From NCBI GenBank assembly GCA_029933365.1, contig JAOZOH010000008.1:1-45130 (forward strand): 45,130 bases of DNA, read 5' to 3'. Shown here one piece after another: positions 19,148 to 31,242 of the stretch; within the stretch, counting starts at the first letter, position 1; the number at the start of each line of letters is the position of its first letter. Under the pieces are notes generated by a model. It was given only the letters and a program-made list of their open reading frames with translations. It did no database searches and had not been told where the DNA came from. The position numbers were made by a program, and so were the translations under genes. The DNA comes from Desulfuromusa sp. Lineage in GTDB: Bacteria; Desulfobacterota; Desulfuromonadia; Desulfuromonadales; Geopsychrobacteraceae.

Positions 19148-20746
19148 TCAGTCAGGCTGGCGTTTAATGAGATACTGTTGGAGAATTGTGAGAAGGTTAT
19201 TGGTCAGCCAATAAAGAACCAACCCAGATGGGAAATTTAGGAACATGAAGGTAAAAACAACTGGCATCATCAACATGATTTTTGCCTGGGTCGGATCCAT
19301 GTTGGTTGGTGTCATTTTCTGTTGCAAAAACATCGTCACCCCCATAATCAGTGGCGTAACGTAGTACGGGTCTTTTGCGGAGAGGTCAGTTATCCACAAC
19401 ATAAATGGCGCATGACGTAACTCTATAGAACCAAGTAACACGCGATAAAGGGCGAAAAAAACCGGAATCTGGATCACCATAGGCAAACACCCGCCCAAAG
19501 GATTAACTTTATTGTCTTTATAGAAAGACATCATCTCCTGATTGAGTTTTTGTTTGTCCTTTCCATGTTTTTCACGCATTTTCTTCATTTCAGGCTGAAG
19601 TTTCTGCATCCCCTTCATAGACTTATAGCTCTTTTGCGTCAAAGGCCAGAATATCAGCTTTATACAAACCGTTAATAAAATGATGGCAAACCCGTAATTA
19701 CCTATAAATCCATAGAAAAACTTCAACACCACCATCAACGGCTTAGACAGAGGATGAAAAAAACCATAATTAATTGCATTTTCAAACTGATGGCCACTTG
19801 CTGATAAAAACTCATCCTGCTTGGGTCCAAAATAGGCAGTATACGTAAAAGATGCTTTTTGATCTTTAACCAGACTGATGTCCGCAGAAGTGAATTTATT
19901 TTCAACAAACCCCTCACCAGAGTTTATAAAAAGTTGCTCCGAGGCCTCTTTGGGGTTAATCACGTTTAAAAAATACTTCGACGTGTATCCAGACCAGACA
20001 ATATTGCTTTTATAAATTTTGGGCGACTTTTCCAGGTTAGCTGGCTTATCTTCTTCCAAATCCTCCCCATTAAAAGTCACCGGTCCAACAAACGTGTACA
20101 TCTGTGACTTATCGTCTTTATCCCAAGGGCTGACCAAAGAAAGATTCAAACGACCGTTGACTAACTTGTCAGAGTTATTAATGAGCTGAACACTCAGGTC
20201 AAAGGAGTACGAAGAGGGGTGGAAAGTATAGTTCTTTACAACGGTCAAATCATTAATTGAAGCAACAAAACTAACCGTTATGTTTTCGTTTTTTACTTCT
20301 ATCGCATCTCTATTGTCCAGAATTTTATAGTTTAAATTGACGGGGAGATAAAGACCATCACTGCCTGCCGTTTTTAATGTTGAGAGAGTGAAATTTTCAC
20401 TATCCAAAAGACTGAAAGTAGCAGAATCCAGATCATTTGTTTCTTTGTATTTTTTTAAAATAATAGAACGAACCGTAGCACCCATTGTTGATATTTTAAT
20501 ATCATAATAATCGGAAGATACACTCAAGAAAGATTCTTTTTCATTGGTATCAACCAGAACCTCGGGGCTTGGTGTGCCAGTGGCCTGACTAACTTGTGGC
20601 TCTTCTGGTTTGACCTGTGGTTCTTGCACTACCCTTTCAACCGGAACCACTTGTGGCGCTGGTGGTTGAGGTGTGAAAAAAAGGCTGTATCCCGACCACA
20701 GTAAAACAACAAGAACAACAGCAATGATGGTACGGTTATTATCCAT
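19148..20746 (-). CDS. yidC: Membrane protein insertase YidC
   Basis: A 532-residue inner-membrane insertase with the Gram-negative layout. An N-terminal membrane helix (TIIAVVLVVLLWSGYSLFF) leads into a Pro/Glu/Val linker at about 30-65, then a large periplasmic beta domain to about residue 330. The conserved five-helix core follows (GNYGFAIILLTVCIKLIFWPLTQKSYKSM, then GCLPMVIQIPVFFALYRVL). It ends LTILQQYLIKRQPD. It inserts and folds membrane proteins, including ATP synthase c subunit in known systems. It follows yidD by 2 bases. Confidence 0.97.
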   Translation of the reverse strand: MDNNRTIIAVVLVVLLWSGYSLFFTPQPPAPQVVPVERVVQEPQVKPEEPQVSQATGTPSPEVLVDTNEKESFLSVSSDYYDIKISTMGATVRSIILKKYKETNDLDSATFSLLDSENFTLSTLKTAGSDGLYLPVNLNYKILDNRDAIEVKNENITVSFVASINDLTVVKNYTFHPSSYSFDLSVQLINNSDKLVNGRLNLSLVSPWDKDDKSQMYTFVGPVTFNGEDLEEDKPANLEKSPKIYKSNIVWSGYTSKYFLNVINPKEASEQLFINSGEGFVENKFTSADISLVKDQKASFTYTAYFGPKQDEFLSASGHQFENAINYGFFHPLSKPLMVVLKFFYGFIGNYGFAIILLTVCIKLIFWPLTQKSYKSMKGMQKLQPEMKKMREKHGKDKQKLNQEMMSFYKDNKVNPLGGCLPMVIQIPVFFALYRVLLGSIELRHAPFMLWITDLSAKDPYYVTPLIMGVTMFLQQKMTPTNMDPTQAKIMLMMPVVFTFMFLNFPSGLVLYWLTNNLLTILQQYLIKRQPD

Positions 20747-20748
20747 TT

Positions 20749-20982
20749 TTAAATATCCTGATTTTTAATTGAAGGTACGGGATCGTAGCCACCTGAATGA
20801 TATGGATGACACTTAAGTATTCGTTTAACGGCTAAATAGCTGCCCTTAAATAATCCCAAAGTAAGAATGCTTTCCCGCGCATAATTGGAGCATGTTGGAT
20901 AAAACCGACAAGAACGGGGGGTATAGGGTGATATGCAATAACGATAAACATCAATTAAAAATATGAATATGTATTTAATCAT
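20749..20982 (-). CDS. yidD: Membrane protein insertion efficiency factor YidD
   Basis: A 77-residue small protein with the family signature [11 protein letters not shown] and [12 protein letters not shown], and a hydrophobic/amphipathic N terminus. It is thought to assist YidC-dependent insertion at the inner membrane. It overlaps rnpA by 8 bases and is followed after 2 bases by yidC: the classic rpmH-rnpA-yidD-yidC order. Confidence 0.96.
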   Translation of the reverse strand: MIKYIFIFLIDVYRYCISPYTPRSCRFYPTCSNYARESILTLGLFKGSYLAVKRILKCHPYHSGGYDPVPSIKNQDI

Positions 20983-21325
20983 CTATGGTTTCCGTCAACA
21001 AAAACACCTTTTTCAACTCAATATTAATTTCCGAAAAGGAAAGAAGAGCCGCGCCACGCCTGGCAATAACAGAATAATCCTTTAACCCAGGATATAAATG
21101 ACTACTTACACGGAAAAATTCTCGTGTTATTCTTTTCAGTCTATTTCGTTCCACAGCATTACCAACCTTGCGTGAAACGGTTATACCTAAGCGCGAATTA
21201 TTTAACGTATTGTCAAATACCAGAAGCACAAAATGGGGTGCATAAAATTTACACCCCATTTTTCTGACTAATTGATATTCCCAGGATTTGCGCAAGCGAC
21301 AAAATTTGGGATAACTGTTATCCAT
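20975..21325 (-). CDS. rnpA: Ribonuclease P protein component
   Basis: A 116-residue basic protein that partners the RNase P RNA in maturing tRNA 5' ends. The RNR signature [22 protein letters not shown] is present in recognisable form, followed by [10 protein letters not shown]. It starts 3 bases after the rpmH stop and overlaps yidD by 8 bases. Composition is moderately AT-rich but not as extreme as the dnaA side. Confidence 0.96.
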   Translation of the reverse strand: MDNSYPKFCRLRKSWEYQLVRKMGCKFYAPHFVLLVFDNTLNNSRLGITVSRKVGNAVERNRLKRITREFFRVSSHLYPGLKDYSVIARRGAALLSFSEINIELKKVFLLTETIDD

Positions 21326-21328
21326 AAA

Positions 21329-21481
21329 TTACTTTATAGGTATTGCAACCGTCAATAATTTACGCCCACGGGAACGTCGGCGATTAATAGTGTGTCGACC
21401 AGCTTTAGTTTGCATTTTTTTACGAAAACCATGGGTTCTCTTACGCTTGATACGACTTGGTTGAAACGTACGTTTAGACAT
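21329..21481 (-). CDS. rpmH: 50S ribosomal protein L34
   Basis: A 50-residue protein translated by hand from the minus strand: starts [19 protein letters not shown], then [20 protein letters not shown], then [11 protein letters not shown]. This is a canonical L34, with a slightly extended C terminus (LLTVAIPIK). It uses CGT Arg codons, like its left neighbours and unlike the AGA-rich genes across the gap. GGAGG lies a few bases upstream. It is the first gene of the leftward group and marks the left edge of the AT-rich block. Confidence 0.97.
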   Translation of the reverse strand: MSKRTFQPSRIKRKRTHGFRKKMQTKAGRHTINRRRSRGRKLLTVAIPIK

Positions 21482-21734
21482 ATTAAATAACCTCCATTTT
21501 CAAAACTGACAAAGCAGTATCTTTAATCATAACAGAGAGAGTAAGTCAACAAAAAAACCAAAAAAAATATACTGGAAGATATTTACAATAAACATTATAG
21601 TAGACAACTAAATATCTACAAACAAAAAACAATTAAACAGGAAAAATCTAAATAAAAATAAATATTCCTTATTTTTCAATGGTTTATTTATAAAAAAACT
21701 TATAAACATCTGTTAGTAAGCTGTGGACAATAAA
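21482..21734. other. oriC: Putative oriC, left part (rpmH-dnaA gap)
   Basis: This very AT-rich gap between divergently transcribed rpmH and dnaA is the expected origin position. Candidate DnaA boxes are TTATAAACA at 21700-21708 (two mismatches to TTATCCACA) and TGTGGACAA at 21722-21730 (reverse-strand TTGTCCACA, one mismatch), the latter overlapping the dnaA start region. The stretch 21541-21700 is nearly all A/T and could be the unwinding element. Leftward and rightward genes all point away from this point. I assign it from gene context plus boxes; box quality is poor. Confidence 0.7.
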
Positions 21735-23069
21735 ATGAAAAATATTTGGTCTGAAGTTTTAGAAATTTTACAATCTCAAATCAGCGAACAAAACTTTTCT
21801 ACCTGGATAAAACCTATTAATCCTTTAAAAATAACCGGAAATAAGTTGATAATAGAAGTTCCCAACAAATTCATAAAAAATTGGCTAAAAGATAATTATA
21901 AAAAAACCATTGAGGAAACTTTGTATAAAGTAGGGACCGATAATTATACAATAGATATAAAAGTAAATGAAAATTTAAAGAGAAAAAAAACAAATAAAGC
22001 AATAAAAATTGATACAGAAAAAAGCAGTATAAAGATAAAAAAAGAAAATCTTCCTACCAATATAAATCCAAAATACACTTTTGATAGCTTTGTATCTGGA
22101 ACATCTAATCAGTTTGCACATGCTGCTGCTATGGCCGTATCCAACAATCCAGCAACAACGTATAATCCTTTATTTATATATGGGGGTGTTGGTTTAGGAA
22201 AAACTCACCTTATTAATGCAATTGGAAATGAAATAAATAAGACCAACAATAATATTAAAATTTGTTATTATTCCTCAGAAAAATTCACAAATGAACTTAT
22301 AAATTCACTTAGACACGCAAAAATGGAGGAATTCAGAAATAAATTCAGATCTATTGATATTTTATTGATAGATGATATTCAATTTATTGCTGGTAAAAAA
22401 AGTACGCAGGAAGAATTTTTTCACACTTTTAATGCACTATATGAATCACATAAACAAATAGTAGTAACATCTGACAAATTTCCAAAAGAAATGCCCGATC
22501 TTGAAGAAAGATTGAGATCAAGATTTGAGTGGGGTTTGATTGCAGACATACAGGCTCCAGATACAGAAACGAAACAAGCAATACTGAATATGAAAGCAGA
22601 TCAAAATAATATAAAATTACCTGATGATGTTATTTATTTATTAGCCAATTCTATTTCTAATAATGTAAGGGAATTAGAAGGTTATTTAATAAGAATAGGT
22701 GCTTATTCAAGTCTGACATCAACACCTATAAATGTTGAAATGGCTAAAAAAGTTCTTAAAGATATATTAATAGAAAACAGTAAAGAAATAACTGTAGAAA
22801 AAATTCAAAAAAAAGTAGCCGAATATTTTCAAATAAAGGTAATTGAACTTAAATCATCAAAAAGATTAAAAAATATTGTTTTTCCACGGCAGGTAGCTAT
22901 GTATATTTGCCGTAATATGACAAATCTATCATATCCTGAAATTGGTTCAAAATTTGGTGGCAAAGATCATTCCACAATAATCCATGCCATAAAAAAAATA
23001 GAAAGAATGATGAAAGAAGATATTCAAATAAAAATAAAGGTTGAGAAACTCATTGAAAAGTTGAGTTAA
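21735..23069 (+). CDS. dnaA: Chromosomal replication initiator DnaA
   Basis: A 444-residue initiator. Domain I starts MKNIWSEVLEILQSQISEQN. Domain II is a short Lys-rich linker (about 85-110). Domain III is AAA+ with GGVGLGKTHL and LLIDDIQFIAGK. Domain IV is the box-binding helix-turn-helix, with FPRQVAMYICRN, GGKDHSTIIHAIKKIE. The box-contacting residues look standard, so it should still recognise TTATCCACA-like sites. The gene is strongly AT-rich with AGA Arg codons, unlike rpmH or gyrB. Neither start has a good ribosome site; I chose the ATG at 21735 over an in-frame GTG at 21723, which overlaps a DnaA-box-like sequence. Confidence 0.96.
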   Translation: MKNIWSEVLEILQSQISEQNFSTWIKPINPLKITGNKLIIEVPNKFIKNWLKDNYKKTIEETLYKVGTDNYTIDIKVNENLKRKKTNKAIKIDTEKSSIKIKKENLPTNINPKYTFDSFVSGTSNQFAHAAAMAVSNNPATTYNPLFIYGGVGLGKTHLINAIGNEINKTNNNIKICYYSSEKFTNELINSLRHAKMEEFRNKFRSIDILLIDDIQFIAGKKSTQEEFFHTFNALYESHKQIVVTSDKFPKEMPDLEERLRSRFEWGLIADIQAPDTETKQAILNMKADQNNIKLPDDVIYLLANSISNNVRELEGYLIRIGAYSSLTSTPINVEMAKKVLKDILIENSKEITVEKIQKKVAEYFQIKVIELKSSKRLKNIVFPRQVAMYICRNMTNLSYPEIGSKFGGKDHSTIIHAIKKIERMMKEDIQIKIKVEKLIEKLS

Positions 23070-23279
23070 TAATTGTTGATAAATTATAAAAAAAATTGAT
23101 AAAAAAAATTATAAACAAAATAATGTTTTTATAATTTTTTTATAAACAGCCTATATTTAATAAAATATCTATATTTTTTAAATATTTAAAGATTTATGAA
23201 CAAATTAACAGCCACTACTATTACTACTAATTATTATATATAAAATATACTAGAGATAGTTATTGTTGAAGGAGGATAT
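23070..23279. other. Putative oriC, right part (dnaA-dnaN gap)
   Basis: A 210-base extremely AT-rich gap. Candidate DnaA boxes are TGTTGATAA at 23074-23082 (reverse-strand TTATCAACA, one mismatch), TTATAAACA at 23109-23117 and again at 23140-23148, and TTATGAACA at 23194-23202. The same TTATAAACA occurs at 21700 on the other side of dnaA. Such a two-part origin flanking dnaA is known in Bacillus and Helicobacter. In DNA this AT-rich some nine-mers will match by chance, so the assignment is tentative. The strong ribosome site of dnaN closes the gap. Confidence 0.5.
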
Positions 23280-24395
23280 ATGCAATTTATTATTAGTAAA
23301 AACACATTTTTAGAGGGATTAACAAAAGTTCAAGGAATTGTAGAAAAGAGACACACTATACCTATTTTAGCTAATGTATTAATAGAAGCAAAAAATAACG
23401 AGATTACTATTACAGCAACTGATTTAGAAGTTGGTTTAAAATCAAAGTATAAAGCACAAATTATAGATGAAGGTAAAATAACTGTATCAGCAAAAAAATT
23501 ATATGAAATTATAAAAGAACTTCCAGATAAAGAAATAAATTTTAATACTAAAAATAATTTTTGGGTAGAAATAAAATGTCATAAATCTTTATTTAATTTG
23601 GTTGGTTTATCGCCAGAAGAATTTCCTAAATTTCCAGATATAGAATTAGGAAAGAATAGTATTAATAAAAATATTTTGAATGAAATGATTGAAAAAACAT
23701 TATTTTCTGTTTCTAGTGATGAAACTAAATTTAATTTAACAGGAATTTATATAAAATCAGATAGTATAAATAATATTAATAAAATAATTTTTGTATCAAC
23801 AGATGGTCATAGATTATCAATGATCCAACGAAAATACGAGAATGAATTAGATATTAGATATAAGGAAGGTTTTATTTTACCAAAAAAAGGAATTATAGAA
23901 ATAAAGAAGTTATTAGAAACAATGGAAGATGATATTAATATAGGAATATCAGATAATAATTTTTCTATAAGTAATAAAAAAACAACTTTAATAATGAGAA
24001 TGGTCGATGGTGATTTTCCTGATTACAAAAGAGTTATACCTGATAAAGGAAAAAATGCTGCTGTCATAAATAAAAATTTATTTTTACATGCTTTAAAAAG
24101 GATGTCTATTTTATCAAGTGAAAAATCAAAAGGGGTAAAAATAAATTTAAAAAATGATTCTTTAACTATTACATCTTCAAATCCAGATTTAGGTGATGCT
24201 AAAGAAGAGATAGATATTATATATAATGGAGATGATATTTCTATAGGTTTTAATGCAAAATATATTATTGAAATATTACAGGTTATTAAAAGTGAAAATA
24301 TAATTTTTAATTTGAAAGATAATATTTCTCCAGGAAGAATAAATCCTGAGGAAGATGAAGATCACCTTTCAGTTATTATGCCTATGCGTTTATAA
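23280..24395 (+). CDS. dnaN: DNA polymerase III beta subunit (sliding clamp)
   Basis: A 371-residue clamp with the usual three repeated domains. It begins MQFIISKNTFLEGLTKVQGI, has VEKRHTIPILANVLIEA, LSPEEFPKFP, STDGHRLSM, and ends in the canonical VIMPMRL. It encircles DNA and tethers polymerase. The start is firm: AAGGAGGATATATG. The DNA is very AT-rich and the protein is enriched in Asn, Ile and Lys, as in its neighbours dnaA and recF. By memory, its sequence still resembles Geobacter-type clamps, arguing against a very distant donor. Confidence 0.97.
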   Translation: MQFIISKNTFLEGLTKVQGIVEKRHTIPILANVLIEAKNNEITITATDLEVGLKSKYKAQIIDEGKITVSAKKLYEIIKELPDKEINFNTKNNFWVEIKCHKSLFNLVGLSPEEFPKFPDIELGKNSINKNILNEMIEKTLFSVSSDETKFNLTGIYIKSDSINNINKIIFVSTDGHRLSMIQRKYENELDIRYKEGFILPKKGIIEIKKLLETMEDDINIGISDNNFSISNKKTTLIMRMVDGDFPDYKRVIPDKGKNAAVINKNLFLHALKRMSILSSEKSKGVKINLKNDSLTITSSNPDLGDAKEEIDIIYNGDDISIGFNAKYIIEILQVIKSENIIFNLKDNISPGRINPEEDEDHLSVIMPMRL

Positions 24396-24407
24396 TATAT
24401 TTTTTAA

Positions 24408-25475
24408 ATGTATATAAAAAATATAAAAATAGATGGTTTTAGGAACATAGAAAATTGCAATATTAGTCTAAATAAAAAAATAAATTTTATATATGGAAAA
24501 AATGCACAAGGAAAAACTAATTTAATTGAAACAATATATTATTCTTCTCTTTTTAAGAGTTTTAGAACAAATAAAAATATTAATCTTATAAATAATAAAA
24601 AAGACAAATTTAGTATAAATATTGATGTTATTAATAATAAAGTAAATAATAATTTAAAAGTTTCTTTGGATACTAAAAATAATAAAAAAATTATTATAAA
24701 TAATAAAAAACCTATAAATAATTTTTTTTATAAAGTTTTAAATTCTGTAATTTATTATCCAGATGAAATTAGTTATTTAAAAATTTATCCATTATATAGA
24801 AGAAATTTAATAGATAGATCTATTTTTTATATAAATAATGAATATATAAATATTTTTAAAAAATATATAAAATGTTTAAAACAAAGAAATATTTTTTTAA
24901 AATCAAACAACAAAGAACATGATATATGGAAAGATCAATTAATCGATTATTCTTACTTAATAATAAAAGAAAGAATAAATTATATTGAAAAAATAAATAA
25001 TTATTTCAATATTTTCTTTATAAAAAATAATATAGGTGAAAAATATTCTATAGAATATAATAATTATAATAAAGAAGAAATAAGAGATAATTTATTTTAT
25101 AAATTTGAAAAATATAAAAATAAGGAAAGAAAATATGGATATACGCTTGTAGGACCACATATTGATGATTTTATTTTTTTGATTAATAATAATAATATAA
25201 ATAAATATTCTTCTGAGGGGCAAAAGAGATCTTTTCTTCTTAGTTATAAACAGGCACAACTACAGGATTATAAAGATAATTACGGATATTATCCTATTCT
25301 TTTGTTTGATGATATGGGCAGCGAACTTGATTCGTCCAGAAAATCTAATACTTTTAGTAAAATATTAGATAATTCAGGACAAGTATTTATAACAACAATG
25401 GATGTTCCCGACTTCGATAAAAATAGATCTAAAATTTTTGAAGTAAAAGAGGGTATTTTTTCAGAATTTATTTGA
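24408..25475 (+). CDS. recF: DNA replication and repair protein RecF
   Basis: A 355-residue SMC/ABC-type ATPase of the RecFOR pathway, which loads RecA at gapped DNA. Walker A is GKNAQGKTN near residue 30, the ABC signature is YSSEGQKRSFLLSYKQAQ, and Walker B is PILLFDDMGSELD. All key motifs are intact, so it is expected to work. It is the most AT-biased gene in the window: the line 24781-24840 has only 8 G/C in 60. Long Asn/Ile/Lys/Tyr runs result. No clear ribosome site precedes the ATG, which lies 12 bases after dnaN. Composition changes abruptly at the next gene. Confidence 0.96.
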   Translation: MYIKNIKIDGFRNIENCNISLNKKINFIYGKNAQGKTNLIETIYYSSLFKSFRTNKNINLINNKKDKFSINIDVINNKVNNNLKVSLDTKNNKKIIINNKKPINNFFYKVLNSVIYYPDEISYLKIYPLYRRNLIDRSIFYINNEYINIFKKYIKCLKQRNIFLKSNNKEHDIWKDQLIDYSYLIIKERINYIEKINNYFNIFFIKNNIGEKYSIEYNNYNKEEIRDNLFYKFEKYKNKERKYGYTLVGPHIDDFIFLINNNNINKYSSEGQKRSFLLSYKQAQLQDYKDNYGYYPILLFDDMGSELDSSRKSNTFSKILDNSGQVFITTMDVPDFDKNRSKIFEVKEGIFSEFI

Positions 25476-27878
<2,403 letters not shown>

Positions 27879-27892
27879 CCAATAAAAAAATG

Positions 27893-27912
27893 AAACTTCC
27901 ACTGGGAAGTTT
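27893..27912 (+). promoter_or_regulatory. Hairpin immediately ahead of the gyrA ribosome site
   Basis: AAACTTCC-ACTG-GGAAGTTT forms a perfect 8-bp stem with a 4-base loop, directly followed by GGAGGAA and the gyrA ATG. There is no T run, so it is unlikely to be a terminator. It may protect or modulate the gyrA message or mark an RNA-processing point between gyrB and gyrA. Confidence 0.45.
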
Positions 27913-27923
27913 GGAGGAATTAG

Positions 27924-30434
27924 ATGCTGTCAGAGCAGAACAAAGTCACAGTTAATATTGTTGATGAAATGCGCAAGTCCTATATGGACTATGCCATGAG
28001 CGTTATTGTCGGGCGAGCGCTGCCCGATGTCAGGGATGGGCTTAAACCGGTGCACCGGCGTATTTTATTTGCTATGCACGACCTCAATAATGATTTCAAC
28101 AAGCCTTATAAAAAATCGGCTCGGGTGGTCGGTGACGTCATCGGTAAATATCACCCCCACGGTGATACCGCGGTGTATGACTCTATTGTGCGGATGGCGC
28201 AGGACTTTTCGATGCGTCACCCTCTGGTTGATGGTCAGGGGAATTTTGGTTCTGTCGATGGCGATTCAGCTGCTGCAATGCGTTATACAGAAATCAGAAT
28301 GGACAAGCTGGCCCATGAACTGTTGAACGATATTGATAAAGAAACGGTTGATTTTGGCCCTAACTACGATGATTCCCTTGAAGAACCTCTGGTTCTACCC
28401 TGTAAATATCCCAATCTTCTGGTGAATGGTTCTGAGGGGATTGCTGTTGGTATGGCAACCAAGATACCTCCCCATAATCTGGGTGAGGTGATTGATGGTT
28501 TGGTTGCTTTAATTGAAGAGCCGCGCCTCACTATTGACGAGCTTATCGAAAAAATTCCTGGTCCAGATTTTCCGACTGCCGGTTTCATCAATGGGAAAGA
28601 GGGGATTTTTGAAGCGTATAGGAATGGTCGTGGTATTATCCAGATGCGTGCCCGGGCGCTGGTTGAAATTGATCGGCGCAGCAGTAGGGAAGCAATTATT
28701 ATTACCGAACTCCCCTATCAGGTCAACAAAGCTCGTTTGATCGAGAAGATTGCTGAGCTGGTTAAAAACAAGAGAATTGAAGGGATCTCTGATCTCCGCG
28801 ATGAATCAGATCGTGACGGGATGCGTGTCGTTATTGAACTGAAGCGGGATATGATCCCGGGGGTTATTCTGAATCAGCTCTATAAAATGACCGTCATGCA
28901 AAGTTCTTTCGGTATTATCATGCTGGCGATTGTTTCCGGACAGCCGAAAATCCTCAACTTACGTGAAGTCCTTGACTGTTTTATCGACCACCGCCGTGAA
29001 ATTGTTACCCGACGGTGTGTGTTTGAGCTGAAAAAAGCTGAAGCCAGGGCACATATCCTGCACGGCTTAAAGCTGGCGCTGGAAAATCTGGATGAAGTTA
29101 TTAAAATTATAAAAAGCTGTGCAACTCCAGCTGAGGCCAAACTGGGTCTGATCGCACGGTTTTCTTTTTCAGAGATTCAGGCGCAGGCCATTCTGGAGAT
29201 GCGACTGCATCGACTGACTGGACTGGAGCAGAGTAAAATTCTTGAGGAATTGACCCAGCTTTTGGCACAGATCAATCGGTTGAAGGAAATTCTTGCCAGC
29301 GAAGTGGAAATTCTCAATATCGTTAAGACCGAATTAATTGAACTGAAGGGTAAATTTGCCAACCCAAGACGGACAGAAATCCTGGATCGTAGTGCAGATT
29401 TGACCCTGGAAGATATGATTGTTGAGGAAGATATGGTTGTAACCGTGACCCACGGTGGCTATATCAAGCGAAATGCCGTTTCCCTTTATCGCGCGCAACG
29501 CCGGGGGGGTAAAGGAAAGACCGGAATCAAGCCGAAGGAAGAGGATTTTGTTGAAAATCTGTTCATTGCTTCGACCCATGCTTATGTCCTAATTTTTACT
29601 GATCTTGGAAAGGTTTATTGGCTAAAGGTTCACGAGATTCCCCAAGGTGGGCGTGCTTCGCGAGGTAAGGCAATCGTCAACCTGTTACAGCTGGCGCCGG
29701 AAGAACAGGTGATGACTATTCTTCCAGTCACAAGCTTTGAAAAGGGGCAATACATTGTTACTGCGACAGCTCGAGGAATTATCAAGAAAACTGAGCTTAT
29801 GGCTTATTCCCATCCCCGTGTCGGGGGCATTATTGCGCTCACCATCGATGAGGGAGATCGTCTGATCGAGGCACGTTTGACCAATGGTGAGCGCGACCTG
29901 TTGCTTGCAAGTCGCAACGGTAAATCGATCCGTTTTCCAGAAACTGATGTTCGCCCTGTGGGACGTCCTTCTCGCGGGGTGCGTGGCATAACTCTGTCTG
30001 CCGATGATGAGGTTGTGGGGCTGCAGTCGGTTACGGCCAACACCGCATTGGCTTTGGTCACTGTAACAGAAAACGGTTATGGTAAGCGCACCGATATCGG
30101 TGAATACCGTGTTCAAAGTCGGGGGGGCAAAGGAATTATCACTATCAAAACCAGCGAGCGCAATGGCCATGTCGTTGCTATCAGAATGGTGGGGGATGAA
30201 TCTGATCTGATGTTTATCACCAACCGTGGCAAACTGTTGCGCACCAAGGTGAAGAATATCCGCGCCATAGGCCGGAACACCCAGGGTGTGCGGATGATGG
30301 TGTTAGAGGATGATGAGCTGATTGTCTCGGTTGCCAAACTGGCAGAGAAGGATACCGCCGATGGAGTTGCACAGCTTGAAGAAGCAGCTGAAGCGGGAGT
30401 TGAAACAACAGGAAGCCAAGACGAAGAAATCTAG
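27924..30434 (+). CDS. gyrA: DNA gyrase subunit A
   Basis: An 836-residue DNA-cleaving subunit. It begins with [20 protein letters not shown] and [18 protein letters not shown], and the quinolone-pocket region is [21 protein letters not shown] with Ser replaced by Thr after GD. The catalytic Tyr lies in [11 protein letters not shown]. The C-terminal wrapping domain carries the GyrA box-like [10 protein letters not shown]. Length is normal. A GGAGG site precedes the ATG, which lies 45 bases after gyrB. Its last 74 bases overlap the start of the next gene in another frame. Confidence 0.98.
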   Translation: MLSEQNKVTVNIVDEMRKSYMDYAMSVIVGRALPDVRDGLKPVHRRILFAMHDLNNDFNKPYKKSARVVGDVIGKYHPHGDTAVYDSIVRMAQDFSMRHPLVDGQGNFGSVDGDSAAAMRYTEIRMDKLAHELLNDIDKETVDFGPNYDDSLEEPLVLPCKYPNLLVNGSEGIAVGMATKIPPHNLGEVIDGLVALIEEPRLTIDELIEKIPGPDFPTAGFINGKEGIFEAYRNGRGIIQMRARALVEIDRRSSREAIIITELPYQVNKARLIEKIAELVKNKRIEGISDLRDESDRDGMRVVIELKRDMIPGVILNQLYKMTVMQSSFGIIMLAIVSGQPKILNLREVLDCFIDHRREIVTRRCVFELKKAEARAHILHGLKLALENLDEVIKIIKSCATPAEAKLGLIARFSFSEIQAQAILEMRLHRLTGLEQSKILEELTQLLAQINRLKEILASEVEILNIVKTELIELKGKFANPRRTEILDRSADLTLEDMIVEEDMVVTVTHGGYIKRNAVSLYRAQRRGGKGKTGIKPKEEDFVENLFIASTHAYVLIFTDLGKVYWLKVHEIPQGGRASRGKAIVNLLQLAPEEQVMTILPVTSFEKGQYIVTATARGIIKKTELMAYSHPRVGGIIALTIDEGDRLIEARLTNGERDLLLASRNGKSIRFPETDVRPVGRPSRGVRGITLSADDEVVGLQSVTANTALALVTVTENGYGKRTDIGEYRVQSRGGKGIITIKTSERNGHVVAIRMVGDESDLMFITNRGKLLRTKVKNIRAIGRNTQGVRMMVLEDDELIVSVAKLAEKDTADGVAQLEEAAEAGVETTGSQDEEI

Positions 30435-31242
30435 CCGTCGCCGTTGGATTCTCTTTGCTCTGCTTGCCCTTGCGTTGGTTGCTGGCTTATTTCCCGTTTA
30501 TCGCCAGCAGCAGTTAACGGCTGCACAGCGGTTATTTACAAAGGGAGTTGAGCTGGAAAGTTTGGGCAAGGTAGCTGCCGCAGAAAAGAGTTATCGGGAG
30601 ATTTACCAGCAATTTCCCCAAGCACAAGAGGCTGCAGAGGCTTTGTTCAAAATCGGCAAGCTCTGGCAGTACGATCATCAAGATGAGCAAAAAGCGCTGC
30701 TCAGCTACCTGCAACTCGAACATGATTACCCCGGTAGCCCTTTTGTTCTGCCAGCCCGTGAAGAAGCGGCACAGATTGTTAAATATGTTCTGCATGATTA
30801 TTCCCGGGCTATTGAGTTCTATCAGCGCTTGCTGGATTTAAAAAAAGGGACTCCCGACCATTATTATTACGAAATAGCCGATTGCTATTTCCGTCTCGAA
30901 AACTATCCTCAAGCACGGATTGAATTAGAAATCCTGCTGGAAGATTACCCACACAGCACCCTGGTTCCTGATGTCTTATATCGCAAAGGGGGAATTTTAC
31001 TGCTGGAGGGGGAGGTAGAAGGGGCACGACAGGATTGGCAATACCTGGTCGAACGCTATCCAGAGAGCCCCTACCAGATTCAGGCCAAGTTTGATCTGGC
31101 AAAGCTGTTGGAGGAAGAAGAACATTTGGAAGAAGCTCTGCAGAGTTACCGGAAACTTGAGGGTTTTTCACGGCCATCATTGCTGCAAAAAAAGATAGAA
31201 CACCTGGAGCGACGGATCGCAGAAAAAAAAGGGGCTGACTAG
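30361..31242 (+). CDS. Membrane-anchored tetratricopeptide-repeat protein
   Basis: A 293-residue protein. The N terminus is highly charged and basic (Lys/Arg/Gln, residues 1-30), followed by one membrane segment ([20 protein letters not shown]) and several TPR-like helical repeats. Examples are the segments around [42 protein letters not shown] and [12 protein letters not shown]. Spacing and the YP/FP turns resemble BamD/YbgF-type periplasmic TPR proteins, but there is no lipobox. Topology suggests the repeats lie in the periplasm. I chose the ATG at 30361 (GAGAAGG upstream) over an upstream start at 30322; it overlaps the gyrA end by 74 bases. gpsA follows without a gap. Function unknown. 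Confidence 0.85.
   Translation: MELHSLKKQLKRELKQQEAKTKKSSRRRWILFALLALALVAGLFPVYRQQQLTAAQRLFTKGVELESLGKVAAAEKSYREIYQQFPQAQEAAEALFKIGKLWQYDHQDEQKALLSYLQLEHDYPGSPFVLPAREEAAQIVKYVLHDYSRAIEFYQRLLDLKKGTPDHYYYEIADCYFRLENYPQARIELEILLEDYPHSTLVPDVLYRKGGILLLEGEVEGARQDWQYLVERYPESPYQIQAKFDLAKLLEEEEHLEEALQSYRKLEGFSRPSLLQKKIEHLERRIAEKKGAD

Noticed and set aside
19390..19398. Exact TTATCCACA DnaA box
   Set aside because: It lies inside yidC coding for conserved residues (LWITD) and is isolated; most likely chance.
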